DNA from: Cycas panzhihuaensis
Lineage: Eukaryota > Cycadophyta
Direction of reading: 5' to 3'
Length of the DNA: 64,000 bases
Assembly: GCA_023213395.1 (NCBI GenBank)
Contig: CM041465.1
Location: 162,943,741-163,007,740, forward strand
Shown: piece by piece, positions 50,746 to 62,660 of the stretch
How positions within the stretch are numbered: the stretch's first letter is position 1
How the letters are laid out: each line of letters begins with the position of its first letter
The notes under the pieces: model-generated
What the model saw: the letters and a program-made list of their open reading frames with translations, nothing else
Database searches by the model: none
Told to the model about the DNA's origin: nothing
Translations under genes and position numbers: made by a program

Positions 50746-52373
50746 TTAACTTTTTTCAAAAAATACATACATTAAAATGTGCCTAGTTAACCTGAAAATA
50801 GACCACAACTATCCTTGTAACATAATGATACTAACCTATACGCATACAAATAATGAAATCTACTCTTTTTCACAATCTTTGATAATTGATTACATCAGAT
50901 AAATATACATAGTAACTCTTTCTACCACAAATAGATATGTAAATGCAAATAAGAGCACATTAAGGGTTGTCCTTCAAACAATAATGTAAGTATCAAAAAT
51001 CTACCTACTACTTTGTGGACGTCGATAAGATGAAGCGACAAATACGCAAATTCAAGGGAGAGGCACAAATGTGCAATCGCAGTCAAAAATATGTAACCCA
51101 CATAGTAAAGTGTTAATGCTTTAATATTTATATGGCACAACATAAGGAACTTGTAACTGCAAAGTTGTTGCATATTGTTTATGTGCAATTGTTGGGTCCA
51201 CAAATAGAAAATGCCACAAAGTATAAATATCAAATGTTTTAAAGATATACAAATTATGTAATGTGAAATAATATTTTGACCTCTGCACAAGTAATTCACA
51301 GTCGTGAGGACTCCACACAATGTAAAAAAGAAAAAAATGGCACAAATATGTATATAGCCATAAAATATTGCAAACCAATCCACAAACGCAAATAATAATG
51401 TAAAAAAATATAACGCGACACAAATGTTAATACGAGAAGCAATGCAAATATTTTATAAGTTGCATTGATACTTTTTACAGTCATCAGTGGATTACATAAC
51501 CAGATGTAAAGACGAAAACCTAAGGTCCCTTTGGGACTATCATATACCCCAACGAACTTGCTCACAGTGCTAACAATGGCCTAAATATTGCTATCAAGCT
51601 TTTGGAGCCTATCAAACAACAATTTTCATTAATCTCTTACATTGATTTTTACTAGTTAACTTGTGTCGTCACAATCGAGGTGACTAGAGGGCCTAATATT
51701 CCTTTTCACCCTAGCAGAGAGGACAAAATTGAAGTACCTGGGGAGGGACGCCTCACTAATGCTACCAACGACTAAACAAAAAGTGGATCGAGAAAAGCAA
51801 TAGTAAATAGGAGAGATGAATTTGCAGTTCCATACCGAGGACCATCAGTTAAAAAGATGGAATGAAGTGGTAAGTTATTTAAGGCATGTTGCCTTTGAAT
51901 TCTACCAGATGAAGAAGACAACAATATAGTACTCAAACAAGGATGTCAAGAATAGTTTAGCCTAAGAATAATAATCCACAACATGCGTAAGTAAGAAAAA
52001 TATAAATATTAAAAAAGACATAAAAATCCCAATGTAATGATCAGTCAAATATAGACACATGAAGTATGCAAACATGGAAATACACGAACATAGACCAAGA
52101 GGCCTAAACGTGCAGGAGGATGCTTCTTCCATAGAGAGAACTTAGATCTGTAACTTTACCAGAAACATTATATAATACGTTTTCGTAAATATTGTAAACA
52201 GACTTATCAAAAAGATCAAAAAAAAAAAATTGAGTGATAAAAATAGATATACCAAAAATGTGCACAACAAACTCTTCATAAACTCCTCTGTAGATAGCTT
52301 CTCAAATGTGGCTTTGAACACCCGAGCAATGGCTCTAACTACATAAACAAAACTCTACAAATAAAGAAAGACG
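50746..52373 (-). other. Expected Gag N-terminus and leader of the nested copia element
   Basis: The outer element should carry most of Gag here, but I cannot recognise it in any frame. The sequence may be too decayed, or replaced by another insertion or rearrangement. Frames at 50922-51565 on the minus strand are hydrophobic, Tyr/Phe/Leu-rich and unlike Gag. Confidence 0.4.
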
Positions 52374-52711
52374 GCTTTGATACCAAATGATAGAATCAAG
52401 GGGTAGAGGGAATAGAATGACAATGTAAGAAGAGAACCATTAATCCCATGAAGTTGGTGTTGTTGATGAACACCAAGGTCTTCAAACCCCATGAATAAAT
52501 AAGTGAGATTAAGAGGAATTTAGAATACTCCTTAAAGTCTACTACCGACTGACGTTAACAAACGTCGGATATGCTCCCACCAAGATCTGACATAATGCGA
52601 CTAAATTTTGACATAATGTTGTCACAATATCTCCATGATCTAAGTTATCACCCCAATGTCAATAATTTTCTAAAGGTGGATACAAGCCAAAATATAGGCA
52701 TTATTCCAACA
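52374..52711 (-). repeat. Primer-binding site and 5' LTR of the nested copia element
   Basis: The LTR is 52388-52711 (TGATAGAATCAAGG ... TTCCAACA). The primer-binding site 52374-52385 reads TGGTATCAAAGC on the minus strand. TTTAC follows at 52712-52716. Confidence 0.92.
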
Positions 52712-52716
52712 TTTAC

Positions 52717-55127
52717 ATTAGCACACACATATACATGTTTGTTTGTGTATACCCATTATGTCACACTACATATATACATATACATGAAACCACAAAAATA
52801 AAAAAGTAAACTAAATTGTTGAAAGATATTACTATGAAAAATCATAATTTCATTTTGTTAACGTTGAATGAACAAATCCATAGATAAAACCAAAACTTAC
52901 CAAATACACCATGCTATACTATATAATTTAGTAATAAAGTGTCTTAAACAATTAGATACAATTTCATGTTAGTATGACTCAATTGAGAAACATATTCATA
53001 TTTGTAAATCAATTCACAAGATTCCAAACAAAAGAACAGCACTTTGCACATATTCTCATCAAAGAAAAGGTGGAAAATGAAAAACAATATAACAAACAAT
53101 CTTATTATAGTATTTAAGAATGAACAAGAAAATTTTAAAAGAACACCAATGAGAATCAAATAATACCAACATGAATGACATAATAATAATCGTTTTCACC
53201 ACAATCCATTTTGCATCTAAATTGCAAGCTAAGTGTACTCATCCTCCTAATCATCTCACCGAGTTAACATCAAATTACATGTTAACATCAAATTGCATGA
53301 GCCAAATTACCTGGCTGTGGTAGTTCCACCATTGGATTTATTTGGGCATACCAATGTCAAACCAATAACACATGTACTAGCTTCATAATAATATATTAGA
53401 CGTAGTAGTTTTCGCAATGGTGCAATACATAAAATTTTTACAATATTGTTACATGCAATAGCCTTATTTAGATGGAATCATTTGTCAATAGTTGCAACTA
53501 TACTAGGGTATTGACACACAATTATCAAAAAATTGGCGTATCTAGAAAAAAAAAAAAAAAAAACAAGTTTTAAGAATATTCCAATAAATATCTAATTGTT
53601 CAACTGTAATCCCTTAAGCAAAACATAAATCAAAGCATGAAAATATAGGCAAAACCTCTTAGAAATATATTTACCTGGAAATGCAATCAAACTCCTTGTC
53701 ATCCATAATGCAATCAAAATCTTCAAGATGCAACAATGCAATTGAAGTTTTCCTATAGATGCCTCTCTTACAGCATGAAATTCTTTTTAATTTTCAATTT
53801 TTATGTATTTGATTTGACTTATTTATTTTATTTTTCTGAGGATGGACACGTGAAATGTCCAAATTTGCCTAGTTTTCAATATATAGTATAGATATATCAT
53901 TAAATTCGATAATATAATACATCATCATATAATATTATATTATATTATTGAGCTGACCCTTGTCTTCGTCAGGGCAGTAGTGGGTGGTGGGTTGGGGTGG
54001 GGAGGTGCGGTTTCTATATATATATATATATATATGCAATTTTTTAATTGAGTTTTATTTCATGCCTTTGAATCAAACCAGCATTTTCAAGTTGCATATT
54101 TTTTTGCAATTTAGACTGACAAGGTGAATTCAGCATCACACACAAACTTCAAAAATATGCTTCAATCTATTTTGTTTCAGTTGGAATCACGAATGCCACT
54201 TTGGACCCCATGAAAACTACCGAAATAGAGACCTTGACAATAACAAGGATAAAGAAAATTTTGAACAGTTTACCTCAACTCTTCATTGGAAGCACAGCAT
54301 CAATTCTACCAAAAGAACAAAATACAGCATTACTGCAGCCTATTAGCCAAACAATGTCTGCATAGAAAGAAACAAATAGACTGCTAGACGACTGGGACAG
54401 GCAACACCCTGTGAACAGAAAAAGTGGATCCCTTACCCATTTTTGGGTGAGGCTAACATTGAGTTTTGTAGACAAAACTTGCAAAAAGAGGATACCTTAG
54501 GAAGAATAAACTTCCAATCAGGCCCTGAAAAAATAGCTTCCAAGTGCTTTGGGTGCATTATTTAAGATGTCCTTAAGAAAACATCAAAATGGAAAACCAG
54601 GAAGCCACATGAAAAGGGCACCTGTGGATAAATATCATCCATTACATCTAAAAACCAAAATATAGAAATGAAAACCATGGAAGCCACTTGGAAAAGATAT
54701 GTTTGGATAAAGATCACCTGTTACACCCAACGAAACAATGATTTCATACAATTATACATTCCAGAACTTGCATCATACTCTTGCCAATTTGACAGAGTAA
54801 CTTGACCAAATTTAAGCACACAGCAAAAGGACTAAAAACACTTGAACACTGCCCTACCACAGCAACAAAATTTAGTGCAATTAAAGTCCATTATCTTCAA
54901 AACAAAATTTAAATTTAGAGCTGGGACCCGCAGGAAGTGGTGGGGTGGCTTGGGGGGGGGGGGGGGGGGGGGGGGAGTGGCAGAATTCAAATCCTCCTGC
55001 TCAGATGATCCTCAATGCTGAAATCTATCCCAAGGTGAGATATCCCAGTCATCACAGTTCACGTGACTCAACTGCAGCACTTGAGGAGAGGAAAATTTGA
55101 ACTGTAGTCCTTGAAGAAGGGAAAATT
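52717..55127. other. Intergenic DNA downstream of eIF3k
   Basis: No gene recognised. Contains A-rich and AT-rich stretches, an ATAATATTATATTATATTATT run near 53926-53946, a GT-rich patch near 53985-54010, a short (AT)n at 54017-54034, and a run of 24 G at 54952-54975. The eIF3k 3' UTR should lie directly left of 55128, but I cannot place its end. Confidence 0.5.
54952..54975 (+). repeat. Run of 24 consecutive G
   Basis: An uninterrupted G tract preceded by GGGGTGGCTT. It lies about 150 bp past the eIF3k stop codon, in the likely 3' UTR (C-rich in the transcript). Confidence 0.9.
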
Positions 55128-57273
55128 TCAAGTCAGAACAGGGAAAAGCCTAGCAACATGATCGAATGGAATACTGTCTGCTGTGTTCTTCTTCAACTCC
55201 GGATGATTATATTCATTAGGTGGAAGAACAATAAGCTGCAATAAATAAGAAGAAAAATGTTATTCCAGACGGGAAACAACAGAAGTAACAAAAACTGTCC
55301 ATGACCAAGAACAAACATTACCTGCTCTCTACCATGTCCTTTTTCTAAAGACCAGCCACTATTTGCCACGTGATGCTCTATGAACTTATCAAGTGATAAA
55401 CCTTCAATATTGATTGCCTGCCATACATGAAATAATTGCTAGTTTGCTTTGTTACTCTGAAAATCTATGAAAATTTCAACCCTCGGAAGTTGTATCAAAA
55501 AACATATAGCAGACTAACCAACCTCTGCAAGGACATGTCTTGGCACTTTTTGGTAAGTCAGAGAAAGTACATGAATAGCATATGCTTGAATAGCCTGCTC
55601 AAACCCTGCAACTCATCAGAGAGGTAAAGACGTGGGCATTAAACAAAGATGGAGTAGATGGGATAAAACAACTATTAGACATTCTTCGTGCAGAAGCTTA
55701 TAACTGCCGAAAACAATCCTTCTTTAAGATCTGTTGTCAAAACGGAATGTGTCATACCAGGTACCACTTCCAATATATCACGATTCCTAGCAGCCTCATC
55801 CCAGAACTCACGGAACCTTGTTGTCTGTGATAGATATTGGATTAATCATTCAAAGAATCAAATATAGCAATCTTTCAGCCGACTTCTATGTTAGATTTGA
55901 TGCCAAAAGACCAATCCTACCTTCAAATTAATTATAAAATTCTTCAAAGAACAATTTTCAGGCGCTTAAGAGGTCATCCTACAAACAAGATGATTCAAAC
56001 AACCAAGCACTATCTATAATTTCACTAATTACCTCTAAGTAGTGGGAGAGTGTAATCAGAGTGATAAAAGGCTCCTCCATTTGCTGATAAGTCGTCAAGG
56101 ATTACCAAATGGCATAATCTTCAAATACAAATATTGGAAATGGGAAAATGATTTTAGTAATATAGTGTTGACAAAAATAACCACCACTGTGACAAACCCT
56201 GCCTTCTTTTGCTTAATGCTACCATGGTCATCCTCTGCAGCATTGACCAATGAATTCATCTAAACTTCCCCAGTTTTCTTCTTGTAGAAAGAGACATAGT
56301 CCAACACACTAAATAAATGAAAGGATACAAGTCTTTCTGGGATCAAGAACATGCAAAGGTTGAAATCGGGAGCAGGCATTGCCATGAGAGCCTGTTACAA
56401 ACAAAATTCATAAGTAGAAAGTATATGGAACAATAAAGCATAGAAACTAGAACCAGTTTCGAAACCCAATGTCAAATGTTGTTTTAGACATAGATGCTAA
56501 ACAGTTGTTTTAGTCCCACGCCAAAACACAAGCACTGGGGAAGAAAGGCTGAACCTTGACCAAAATCCGTCCAACAATTTGCACACTCAGGCGTGCTGGT
56601 TCAAACTGCACAAATAAGAACTGTGTACATCAGCATATGCATATCTGGTTCATACTCATCTTTGCTGACTCAAGCTGCTGACTTCCAATGCTTCGTGTTT
56701 TTATAATTGATATGCTACATTTTTTAAAGTAATTGTATGCAAATATATATAAAGCTAACTTCAATACATGGACTCACAGCAGACTAAAAACAGAAACAAA
56801 GTCCCTGACAGAGGACCCTTTTTCGAAAAGCAATTAAAATGCATCAATCATGGTCAGGAAAAATATGTAGTTTAAAAATGTGATGGAATTACAAATGCCA
56901 ACAAAACAAACACGAATTCATAAACACAGATCTGAAACATCCAAGTCATGTTCTGTAATAACAGAATCCCAATGCCTTCAAACATAGCAGAAATTAGCTG
57001 CTATCAATTTATAGCATGCGAATAAAGTTGAATGTACAACAATATCGATGATCACATAACTACAATTACATAAACAGAAAACGAAGAGGCAGTGCTGAGC
57101 CATGCGGACTTTCAAACAATGATATGAAGAATTATTTTAACTAATGATCAAAAGAATTCCAAATTCCAACAAAGTTCAAAAAACAAGAAATAGCTTGTTT
57201 AGGCAGTCTCACAAACCTGATACAACCGGAGAAGGCACAGATTGGCATCCAGACTATATGTCTGCGATACAAC
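55128..57273 (-). CDS. EIF3K: Eukaryotic translation initiation factor 3 subunit K (eIF3k), last eight coding exons
   Basis: eIF3k is a small PCI/winged-helix-type subunit of the cytoplasmic eIF3 complex, which helps load the 40S ribosome. Minus-strand coding exons, all with GT..AG borders and open frames: 57217-57273 (VVSQTYSLDANLCLLRLYQ), 56555-56605 (FEPARLSVQIVGRILVK), 56329-56391 (ALMAMPAPDFNLCMFLIPER), 56033-56083 (QMEEPFITLITLSHYLE), 55758-55824 (TTRFREFWDEAARNRDILEV), 55523-55605 (FEQAIQAYAIHVLSLTYQKV), 55322-55417 (AINIEGLSLDKFIEHHVANS) and 55128-55235 (LIVLPPNEYNHPELKKNTAD, then the end FPVLT and stop). They join in phase into about 191 residues with no stop, very close to plant eIF3k as I know it. 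Plant eIF3k is about 226 residues, so roughly 35 N-terminal residues are missing. I did not find that exon up to 64000. The gene appears intact and under selection. Confidence 0.93.
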
Positions 57274-59510
57274 CTGCAACATAAAGCACCCTAGTCAGCT
57301 CCAAATGTAATTAAGACTCTGCCTTTTACATAAAATCCAGAAAGAGTCCCTCTTTTACAGCTTTATCTGCTTCAAGCTCCAATGTTTTACAGGTTTTACC
57401 TAACATATAAAAAATTCATTCTTTTTAATTTAAATTAACATACTCAAAACACAAAATTATTTCATGTTCCATGTCAACGCTAACATATTTTATATAAATA
57501 AAATGTTTAAATGGTTTTTTGAAAATGTTAATTTACGGTTTCTGTATTTCCAAATGTTTTGACAAGTAGCATTTTGCCCATTCTCATTTTCATTATATGC
57601 TTACCCATTTCAATATTCTTGGCAACTTAATGTTATTGGAATAATGTTTAATTCATGGTCATTGTAACCATTGGTGATGTATTCCTCATTTATTGTGCAC
57701 TCTAAATTAATGTGCATGAATTCACATAGGCGCATGTTAAGTGTTTCTCAATGTACACTTGTAAGTTTCCTCTGGTTTGTTGTAACTACCTATTGAGGTG
57801 TAACTGAGGTGTTACTTGTATACACTGAAGTATCATTCATGCATCAAGATGCACGTCATGGACCTATATCTATTTATTTACATATTTTTACAAATAGAGA
57901 AGTAGTAAGTGTTGCTTTTACCTTCAATTTTCTTGTGCATGTGAATGCCAATTCTTCTAACAAATATGACAGCAATTTATCCGTTTTGGGGTATGTTCCA
58001 AAGATAACCACTTTTTATTCTTCATATACAAAAGGTTTGTCATTGTTAGTTCCACTAAAGGGAAATGCCAGTTCCACCAGTAGGGTAGCTAGTGTCAGTT
58101 TTCCCCAGTGAAGAGTACAGCAACTGTTTTCCCCAACGGGGTTAGGATCTGTTTTACCAGCTTGGTTTTCCCCTATGAGGATCAGTGTGTTGCCCACCAG
58201 GTCTTGTGTCTTTTCAAGTTTTTATGGATTAGAGTCTGTTAACTTACTATGCATTTGTTAAATAGGAGTCAGTAAAAGAAGGTTTGTATCAGTTCCAATA
58301 ACCGACAGCACCAGTAGATTCTTAACAGTATGTAACCAACTGGGATGCTATGAAAGTAAAGATGGAAGATCAGTAATACAGTATCTTCCAGTCTCTCTTC
58401 ACCTATTTCCATATATGATGTATTCCTTCTCTATCCATCGTATGGCTAGGCCCTCATTGAAATCAACCTGACAGATATACCTCCCATTTGCCTTTGGGAT
58501 TGGCAATCTGTCAAGGGTTATAACCTCTTGTGCTGACCGATATGCTGTCTTGCACAACATTGCAGCCCAACTCAGAGCCAGAGCACGGATAAATGTGTGT
58601 AAAGGAAGGATGACTTCAAAAGACAGGATGAGGGAGCAATTAAATGCTGGGGAGGAGGACCAACACAATCAGGGACAGGCAAACGTAACCACCATCAATA
58701 AGCTCCAATAAGAAACCAAGCTGGAGGAAATCTCTCCTCAAGCAAGGAAATACAATCTAACCTTAACTTTCAGTGCATCCTCACTGTGTTCTTCCTTTGT
58801 GCATTGCAGAATGTCACGAGTTTTTCAAACTGGGATTGGCGATGCTCATATCTGTTAGCTTCCAAACCAAGGGTTTCTCATGTTTTGGAGATACTCTTTT
58901 AACAAAACAAGAAAGTAAGCAATTGAATCATAGCACAACCATGTGACAATTTGATTCAGCAGTAGATGTTAAGCCACCACAGTAGTTCAATAAGAACTGG
59001 AAAAACTATAAGATACTAATTCCAGAACATAAGAAAGCTCAACATTATGAGAAATATTGAGTTTCAAGGCAATTTTGTTCCTTGCAAGGCTCCTAAGGAG
59101 AAAGCAATAGAGGATATTATTAGCTCCATGTGGACAAAATGCCATCTAACTTGAAATGTGCAACACTCCCAGGTGTTCTAAGTATTAAAAAAAAAAGAGA
59201 GAGAACGCTATGATTAGATCCATCTATAATCATATATAGTGCATTAACTGCCCATATCCTTCCAAACTGCAAGGAGATAGCATCTTATTGCAACAAAGTA
59301 ACACCACCAGGGTTGAAGCAACTTCTACTTATCCACTATCAGAATCTTCACTATGTTTGTTCATGGTTACTGGCTTCACGAACCTGCTCTGAATGCAAAG
59401 CTGGTTCTTGGATTTAGGTTCACGTTTGCCTAGGTTTGGATTTGGTTCGCTAAGTTGAACCCTACCCAAACCTAGCCAACATCCAACCAAGCCCAGTAAA
59501 CCCACACATA
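57274..59510 (-). other. Probable eIF3k intron or 5' region
   Basis: No further eIF3k exon recognised. 58020-58200 carries several TTTTCCCC words with nearby complementary GGGG words. 58399-58668 has an open minus-strand frame of 89 codons with no recognisable family. The rest is unremarkable. Confidence 0.4.
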
Positions 59511-59742
59511 TGTTAAGAGGTAATGTTTTATCAAGATGTCCTTAGTCATGTAATTAATACACATAATCATGACATGTGTCATAATATCTGAGGTTGGTCA
59601 TATACAAAATTATAACAGTTACCAACCGCATCATGTACTTAAGGAATTCATCCTCTCAATAAAATTATTGAGTTTTCTCATCATTTCAATGAAGTTGTTG
59701 AGTTTTCTCATCAACCTTCTGTCTCCTAAATTCAAGTTAACA
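59511..59742 (+). repeat. 5' LTR of the truncated copia element
   Basis: TG...CA ends, with the primer-binding site abutting it. It contains two similar ATTGAGTTTTCTCATCA words (59668 and 59697). Only one copy is seen, so the left end is inferred from the TGTTAA start. Confidence 0.7.
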
Positions 59743-59754
59743 TGGTATCAGAGC
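59743..59754 (+). other. Primer-binding site of the truncated copia element
   Basis: TGGTATCAGAGC, full match to the standard initiator tRNA-Met site, immediately after the LTR. Confidence 0.92.
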
Positions 59755-60405
59755 AGGCTCAGCCCTAACTACTCGTCTGGAAGAAGAAGTGCCAATTCCT
59801 GAAGACTAGTCAATGATTCAAAAGGGAGACAAGTCAGGAAGGCTCTCCAGCACTGAAGAAGGTCATTACATCACTGTGTACGGAAATGTATGGAGCCATA
59901 CGAACATCACTTTTTCAAAGTTGTCGGATCAAGACAAAACTTGGTGGGCAGATAGATCGGAGGACGTTCATCGTCTTTTTCTTCTACGTCGAAGGCATAT
60001 GAGGTCATTTCGGGGGTCAAACTGACCACGCACTAGTCCGCGCAGGATTGAAGGGAAAAGAGATCGAATCTCTTTGAAATCAAGTGCAAGCCAGGTAACA
60101 ACGATCCCAAACTCTTTGAATGACTGATATTATTTGATCTGAACCATTTTCGTGTGATTTCATTGAATATTTTGCTCAATATTTGCAAAATCGTCTCAAA
60201 ACCCTAGTCATCTGTGTTTGTTTTCGAGGTTGTTTTCTGTTGTTTGAAAAAGAATCTTGAAAAACTGACTTCATATCTAAATTGGCAACGAGGAAATCTC
60301 CTTTTTGAGGTATACTTTGTTTCGGTTCGTACACCTAGGGTTTGGTACGGAAATCCGTACAACTATATGGTCAATCCAATGCAGCTCTTTCTTCTCTCAT
60401 TAATA

Positions 60406-61200
60406 ATGGTTGCTCCACTGTTTGGCCTTTCCGAACAAGACAAACTTACTAAAAAAAATTATCATATCTAGAAGATAAAGATTGAAACCCTGCTTAGGGC
60501 TCGCAATGCTTGGAATATCGCCCTTGGTGTTGAAACTAAGCCTAACAATGCTAGCGCTGCTTTGCCTAGATGGTTGGAGAGGGACAATGCAGGTGTCATC
60601 ATTCTTAAACTATCAGTATCCAACTCTCTGTAGGTTTATGTGGAAAAATTAATTTCCACATCAAGTATCTAGAAATGCTTTGAAAACCTGTTTAGTCAAA
60701 AAAATAAGGCCCAAATATTCCACTTGAAAGAAGAATTGTATAAGTTGCACATGAGAGAACATGAAACAGTGACTGAATTCATACACAAAGTCACTTCACT
60801 CAGAAATGGACTCCTGAGTGCAAGAAAAATTTTGTCCGAACTTGAACTTGTCCAGATGGTAGCAAGTAAATTGCCAAAAACTTTTGATGTAACAATCAAC
60901 ACCATTACAAACAATAATCAGATTGATACAATGACCCTTGACAAGTTGGCTAGAATTCTGCTTAAACAGGAATAAAGAAACAGGTGATACGAAGACTCAA
61001 CAAAACTTCAAGATGCATTTGCTTCCAGATTAAATCTGGGACCACAAGGACAAAGTCAGACACGTGGAAGGGGACGGACTCCAGATTCCAAGAGCTTTGC
61101 TCGTGGTCAATATTTGGACAACTGAGGGCGAGGGCAAAGTTGTGATTCCAAGATATGTTTTAACTGTAGTCGATCTGGACACTTCGCCAGTACTTGCAGA
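60406..61200 (+). pseudogene. Copia Gag with zinc knuckle, decayed
   Basis: It starts with the Met at 60406 (MVAPLFGLSEQDKLTKKNYH), then IKIETLLRARNAWNIALG. The later part 60724-60975 (MKEELYKLHMREHETVTEFI, LVQMVASKLPKTFDV) is open for 83 codons. A glycine/arginine-rich stretch leads to the zinc knuckle CFNCSRSGHFASTC at 61155-61196. Stops lie at a conserved Trp position (NYHI then TAG, near 60468), near 60630 and 60670, and at 60973-60975. The leader 59755-60405 has no recognised gene. Confidence 0.88.
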
Positions 61201-62196
61201 GCATTCGATGTGTATTATCATTGTGGGCAGACACGACATTATCCCTATCAATGTCCTCAAAGAAGAATTGACATTCAGAGAGGGAAAAGACCAGTGGGCA
61301 ACTATAGCAAAGAACAAACTGAAGAAGATGAAGAAGAGACGGCATTCGTAGTTGCCTTGTCAGCAAGATTAAAGGAAACCAACACCTGGTTTATCGACTC
61401 TAGAGCTTCACGACACATGACAAATCGTCAAGAGTGGTTTAAAAGCTTGAAGTCCTGTGACATTAACAAATCAGTGGAATTAGGTGATAAATATCTACTA
61501 GAAATCAAGGGAGAGGGTATTGTTTCTGTTTGTGTACAGGGTAGTATAAGGAAATTTGGAAATGTTATGTTAGTCCCTGACCTCAAAATGAATCGTTTGT
61601 TTATCTCACAACTTAGCAAAAAGGGGCTAAGAACTGTGTTTGATGAAGATGGCCTCTGTCTAATATTGGACATAAAAAATAATGGGAAAACAATTGCCAA
61701 AGGCGTTAGAAGTAATGATCTGTACAAATTGGTCTTAGATCCTGTAATACCCGGTCCAAATTCAAAAGCTTGTACTACTGTGAATCTTGATAATAAAATG
61801 TGGCATTTGAAGTGCGGGCATCTTCCAGTAAAAACTTTAAAGAAAATGAAAAAATATGACATGGTGCATGGATTGCCTAATATTTCTTCAGAAAATTTTG
61901 TATGCAAAGGATGTCAATTTGGAAAAAATCACATATTACCCTTCAAAGAAAGTAAGTGGAGATCACAAAATAAATTGGAACTGGTTCATACAAATCTCTA
62001 TGGACCACTTACACCACTTTCAATAAATGGTTGCAGGTATTTCCTAACTTTCATTGATGATTTCATCAGAAAAGTCTGGATATATTTTCTTCACAATAAA
62101 ACAGAGGTCTTTGAAATCTTTAAAGAATTCAAAGCAGAAGTTGAACTTGAATCAGACTCTAAAATAAAGTGCATAAGATCAGATGGAGGAGGAGAA
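61201..62196 (+). pseudogene. Copia second zinc knuckle, protease and integrase start
   Basis: A plus-strand frame open from 61210 begins in a second knuckle (YYHCGQTRHYPYQCP, first Cys changed to Tyr), one frame off the first knuckle. It continues with the protease box TWFIDSRASRHMT, in which the catalytic DSG has become DSR; then the pre-integrase finger MWHLKCGHLPVKTLKKM and CKGCQFGKNHILPF. The integrase core follows with LELVHTNLYGPLTPLSINGC, RYFLTFIDDFIRKVWIYFL and IRSDGGGE. After GGGE the sequence leaves the copia family. The open frame itself runs on to 62268 in foreign sequence. Confidence 0.92.
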
Positions 62197-62660
62197 AAAA
62201 TACTCTTTTGGCCAATAGGAACTCAAATACCTCTGTCATATAATTACTTCGGAGGGAATCAAGGTTGACCACAAGAAGGTCTGGGCGATAGTAGATTGAC
62301 CAGCACCAAAGAACGTCACGAGGGTTCACAGTTTTCTAGGAGCAGCAAGATACCTCAAGAAATTCATAAAAGGATACACCAACATAGCGGCCCCACTTAT
62401 GGACCTAACCAAGGAGGACGCTTTTGCATGGAATTCAACAGCCAACAAAGCCTTTGAAGAACTAAAGGACCCAATGGTAAGAGCTCCAGTCTTAACAATC
62501 CCAGATTTTTCGAAACCTTTCATCTTGGAATGCAATGCATCAAGATTTGGCATAGGAGTCGTCTTATTACAAGACGAAAGACCAATAGCATACGACAGTA
62601 GGAAACTGAACAGCAGAGAAAAGCTAAACCCATTTATGACAAGGAGATGCTAGCGATAAT
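62197..62660 (+). pseudogene. Gypsy RT end and RNase H start
   Basis: A largely open frame (62399-62653) with APLMDLTKEDAFAWNS, KAFEELKDPMVRAPVLTIPD and the RNase H opening LECNASRFGIG. RT boxes before the thumb, including the catalytic YIDD, are absent because they lie left of the junction. Confidence 0.9.

Larger units (their letters stand above)
33270..52711 (-). mobile_element. Nested Ty1-copia retrotransposon (outermost element)
   Basis: LTRs at 33270-33586 and 52388-52711 share sequence from ATCAAGG to GGCATTATTCCAA. The right copy has TG...CA ends; the left has mutated to TA...GA. The 5-bp target duplication TTTAC is perfect (33265-33269 and 52712-52716). The primer-binding site (52374-52385, complement TGGTATCAAAGC) sits two bases inside the right LTR, so the element reads on the minus strand. 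Its interior is split by two insertions: an LTR element at 33902-37429 in RNase H and a LINE at 40315-50434 in Gag. Without them about 5.8 kb remain, normal for copia. All genes are degenerate. Confidence 0.92.
59511..62196 (+). mobile_element. 5' part of a Ty1-copia retrotransposon
   Basis: A 232-bp LTR (59511-59742, TGTTAAGAGG ... AAGTTAACA) is followed at once by the primer-binding site TGGTATCAGAGC (59743-59754). Gag, protease and the start of integrase follow on the plus strand. The element stops abruptly inside the integrase core at about 62196, where gypsy sequence begins. No RT, RNase H or 3' LTR is in the window. Confidence 0.9.

Noticed and set aside
50922-51565. Hydrophobic minus-strand frames that look like membrane proteins
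   Set aside because: Overlapping frames in different phases give similar Tyr/Phe/Leu-rich products, as AT-rich DNA does. No motif or start context supports a gene.
58399-58668. 89-codon minus-strand frame as the missing eIF3k N-terminal exon
   Set aside because: It lacks the NPYNP and DLE-Y sequence expected at the eIF3k N-terminus and does not end in the right phase next to VVSQTYS.
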